The notes under the pieces: model-generated | The model's input: the letters and a program-made list of their open reading frames with translations, nothing else | What the model was told of the DNA's origin: nothing | Database searches by the model: none | Position numbers and translations under genes: made by a program | Source: Gp6-AA40 sp050742535 | Lineage (GTDB): Bacteria > Acidobacteriota > Vicinamibacteria > Vicinamibacterales > UBA2999 | Length of the DNA: 12,466 nucleotides | Reading direction: 5' to 3' | NCBI GenBank assembly: GCA_050742535.1 | Contig: JBOGIQ010000166.1 | Span: 1 to 12,466 of the forward strand | In this document: positions 12,141 through 12,466 of the stretch, piece after piece | Position numbering within the stretch: position 1 is the stretch's first letter | Layout of the letters: each line of letters opens with the position of its first letter

Positions 12141-12466
12141 GTGAAATCACGAACCACCTTGGCGGTCGCGTGCGCGGCCGTTGTTCTGTCGCTAACGGCG
12201 TTCGCGCAGAACAAGCCCGACGCGGCGGCGGCGACGACAAAGCTCGCGGACGACTTCGTTGCCGCGCAGACCGAGCGGTATCCCGAGTCGTCGATGTTCC
12301 TCGGCGCGCCCGGCGCCCGTCTCGACACGGTCTTCGACAACAGGCTCGACGCACGGCGTGCGTGGGACAAGCGAATGGACGCGATGCACGCGTCGTTCAA
12401 GGCGATCGACCGTAATGCGCTTGCGGATCGTCCAGAGCTCCTCACCTACGGGTTCCTGGAGCAGGC
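12141..12466 (+). CDS. Exported DUF885-family protein, N-terminal part only
   Basis: The reading frame runs from GTG at 12141 off the right edge, giving 108 residues. A signal peptide (KSRTTLAVACAAVVLSLTAFAQ) is followed by a helical stretch, KLADDFVAAQTERYPESSMF, then LGAPGARLDTVFDNRLDARR and LADRPELLTYGFLEQ. This spacing of an Ala/Asp-rich helix, a YPE turn, an LG.PGARLD loop and a TYGFL segment is typical of the start of DUF885 proteins. These are large exported proteins thought to be related to metallopeptidases; the catalytic part is outside the window. The upstream GTAGG at 12132-12136 could act as a weak ribosome binding site. The gene has the same orientation as the M64 peptidase and may form a loosely linked pair with it. 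Confidence 0.78.
   Translation, partial: MKSRTTLAVACAAVVLSLTAFAQNKPDAAAATTKLADDFVAAQTERYPESSMFLGAPGARLDTVFDNRLDARRAWDKRMDAMHASFKAIDRNALADRPELLTYGFLEQ

Noticed and set aside
11246..12445. Minus-strand frame of 399 codons across M64 and DUF885
   Set aside because: Antisense to the HEFGH zinc site and to the DUF885 signal peptide; it also runs through an intergenic inverted repeat.

Overview
The window is 12,466 bp of dense, high-GC bacterial DNA with genes on both strands. It carries eleven protein-coding genes, two of them cut by the window edges, and no RNA gene or CRISPR array that I can see. The mix points to a Vicinamibacteria-like member of the Acidobacteriota: a PQQ/cytochrome c dehydrogenase of polyvinyl-alcohol-dehydrogenase type, a His-rich TPR lipoprotein, a peptidase M64, a DUF885 protein, heptamer GATCCCT arrays and REP-like hairpins. 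That placement is inference from gene style; no taxonomic marker is present.

Layout. 1-1802 (minus): a membrane sensor histidine kinase, cut at its C-terminus. 1828-2634 (plus): formamidopyrimidine-DNA glycosylase (MutM/Fpg), head to head with the kinase across 25 bp. 2683-3355 (plus): a VapB-VapC-type toxin-antitoxin pair with a perfect palindrome just upstream. 3377-5182 (minus): a secreted cytochrome c-PQQ propeller dehydrogenase. 5298-6284 (plus): a zinc-less MDR (quinone oxidoreductase-like) reductase, divergent from it. 6281-6343: a heptamer repeat array. 6398-6489: a hairpin-rich leader. 6515-7342 (plus): a one-pass membrane protein with a small C-terminal beta domain, followed by a second heptamer array. 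7434-8767 (plus): a beta-class DNA methyltransferase and a small PD-(D/E)XK nuclease, probably a compact restriction-modification pair. 8848-10515 (minus): a TPR lipoprotein. 10616-12028 (plus): a secreted M64 metallopeptidase. 12141-end (plus): the exported N-terminus of a DUF885 protein.

How they fit together. This looks like an ordinary chromosomal patchwork of short transcription units, with two defence or selfish modules inserted (VapBC and the methyltransferase-nuclease pair). The right end is a cluster of exported proteins (lipoprotein, metallopeptidase, DUF885) that may share a cell-surface or periplasmic role in peptide use. Most intergenic gaps hold an inverted or tandem repeat. The most interesting items are the methyltransferase/nuclease pair, two double hairpins whose tetraloops are reverse complements of each other, and the hairpin-rich leader between the heptamer arrays.
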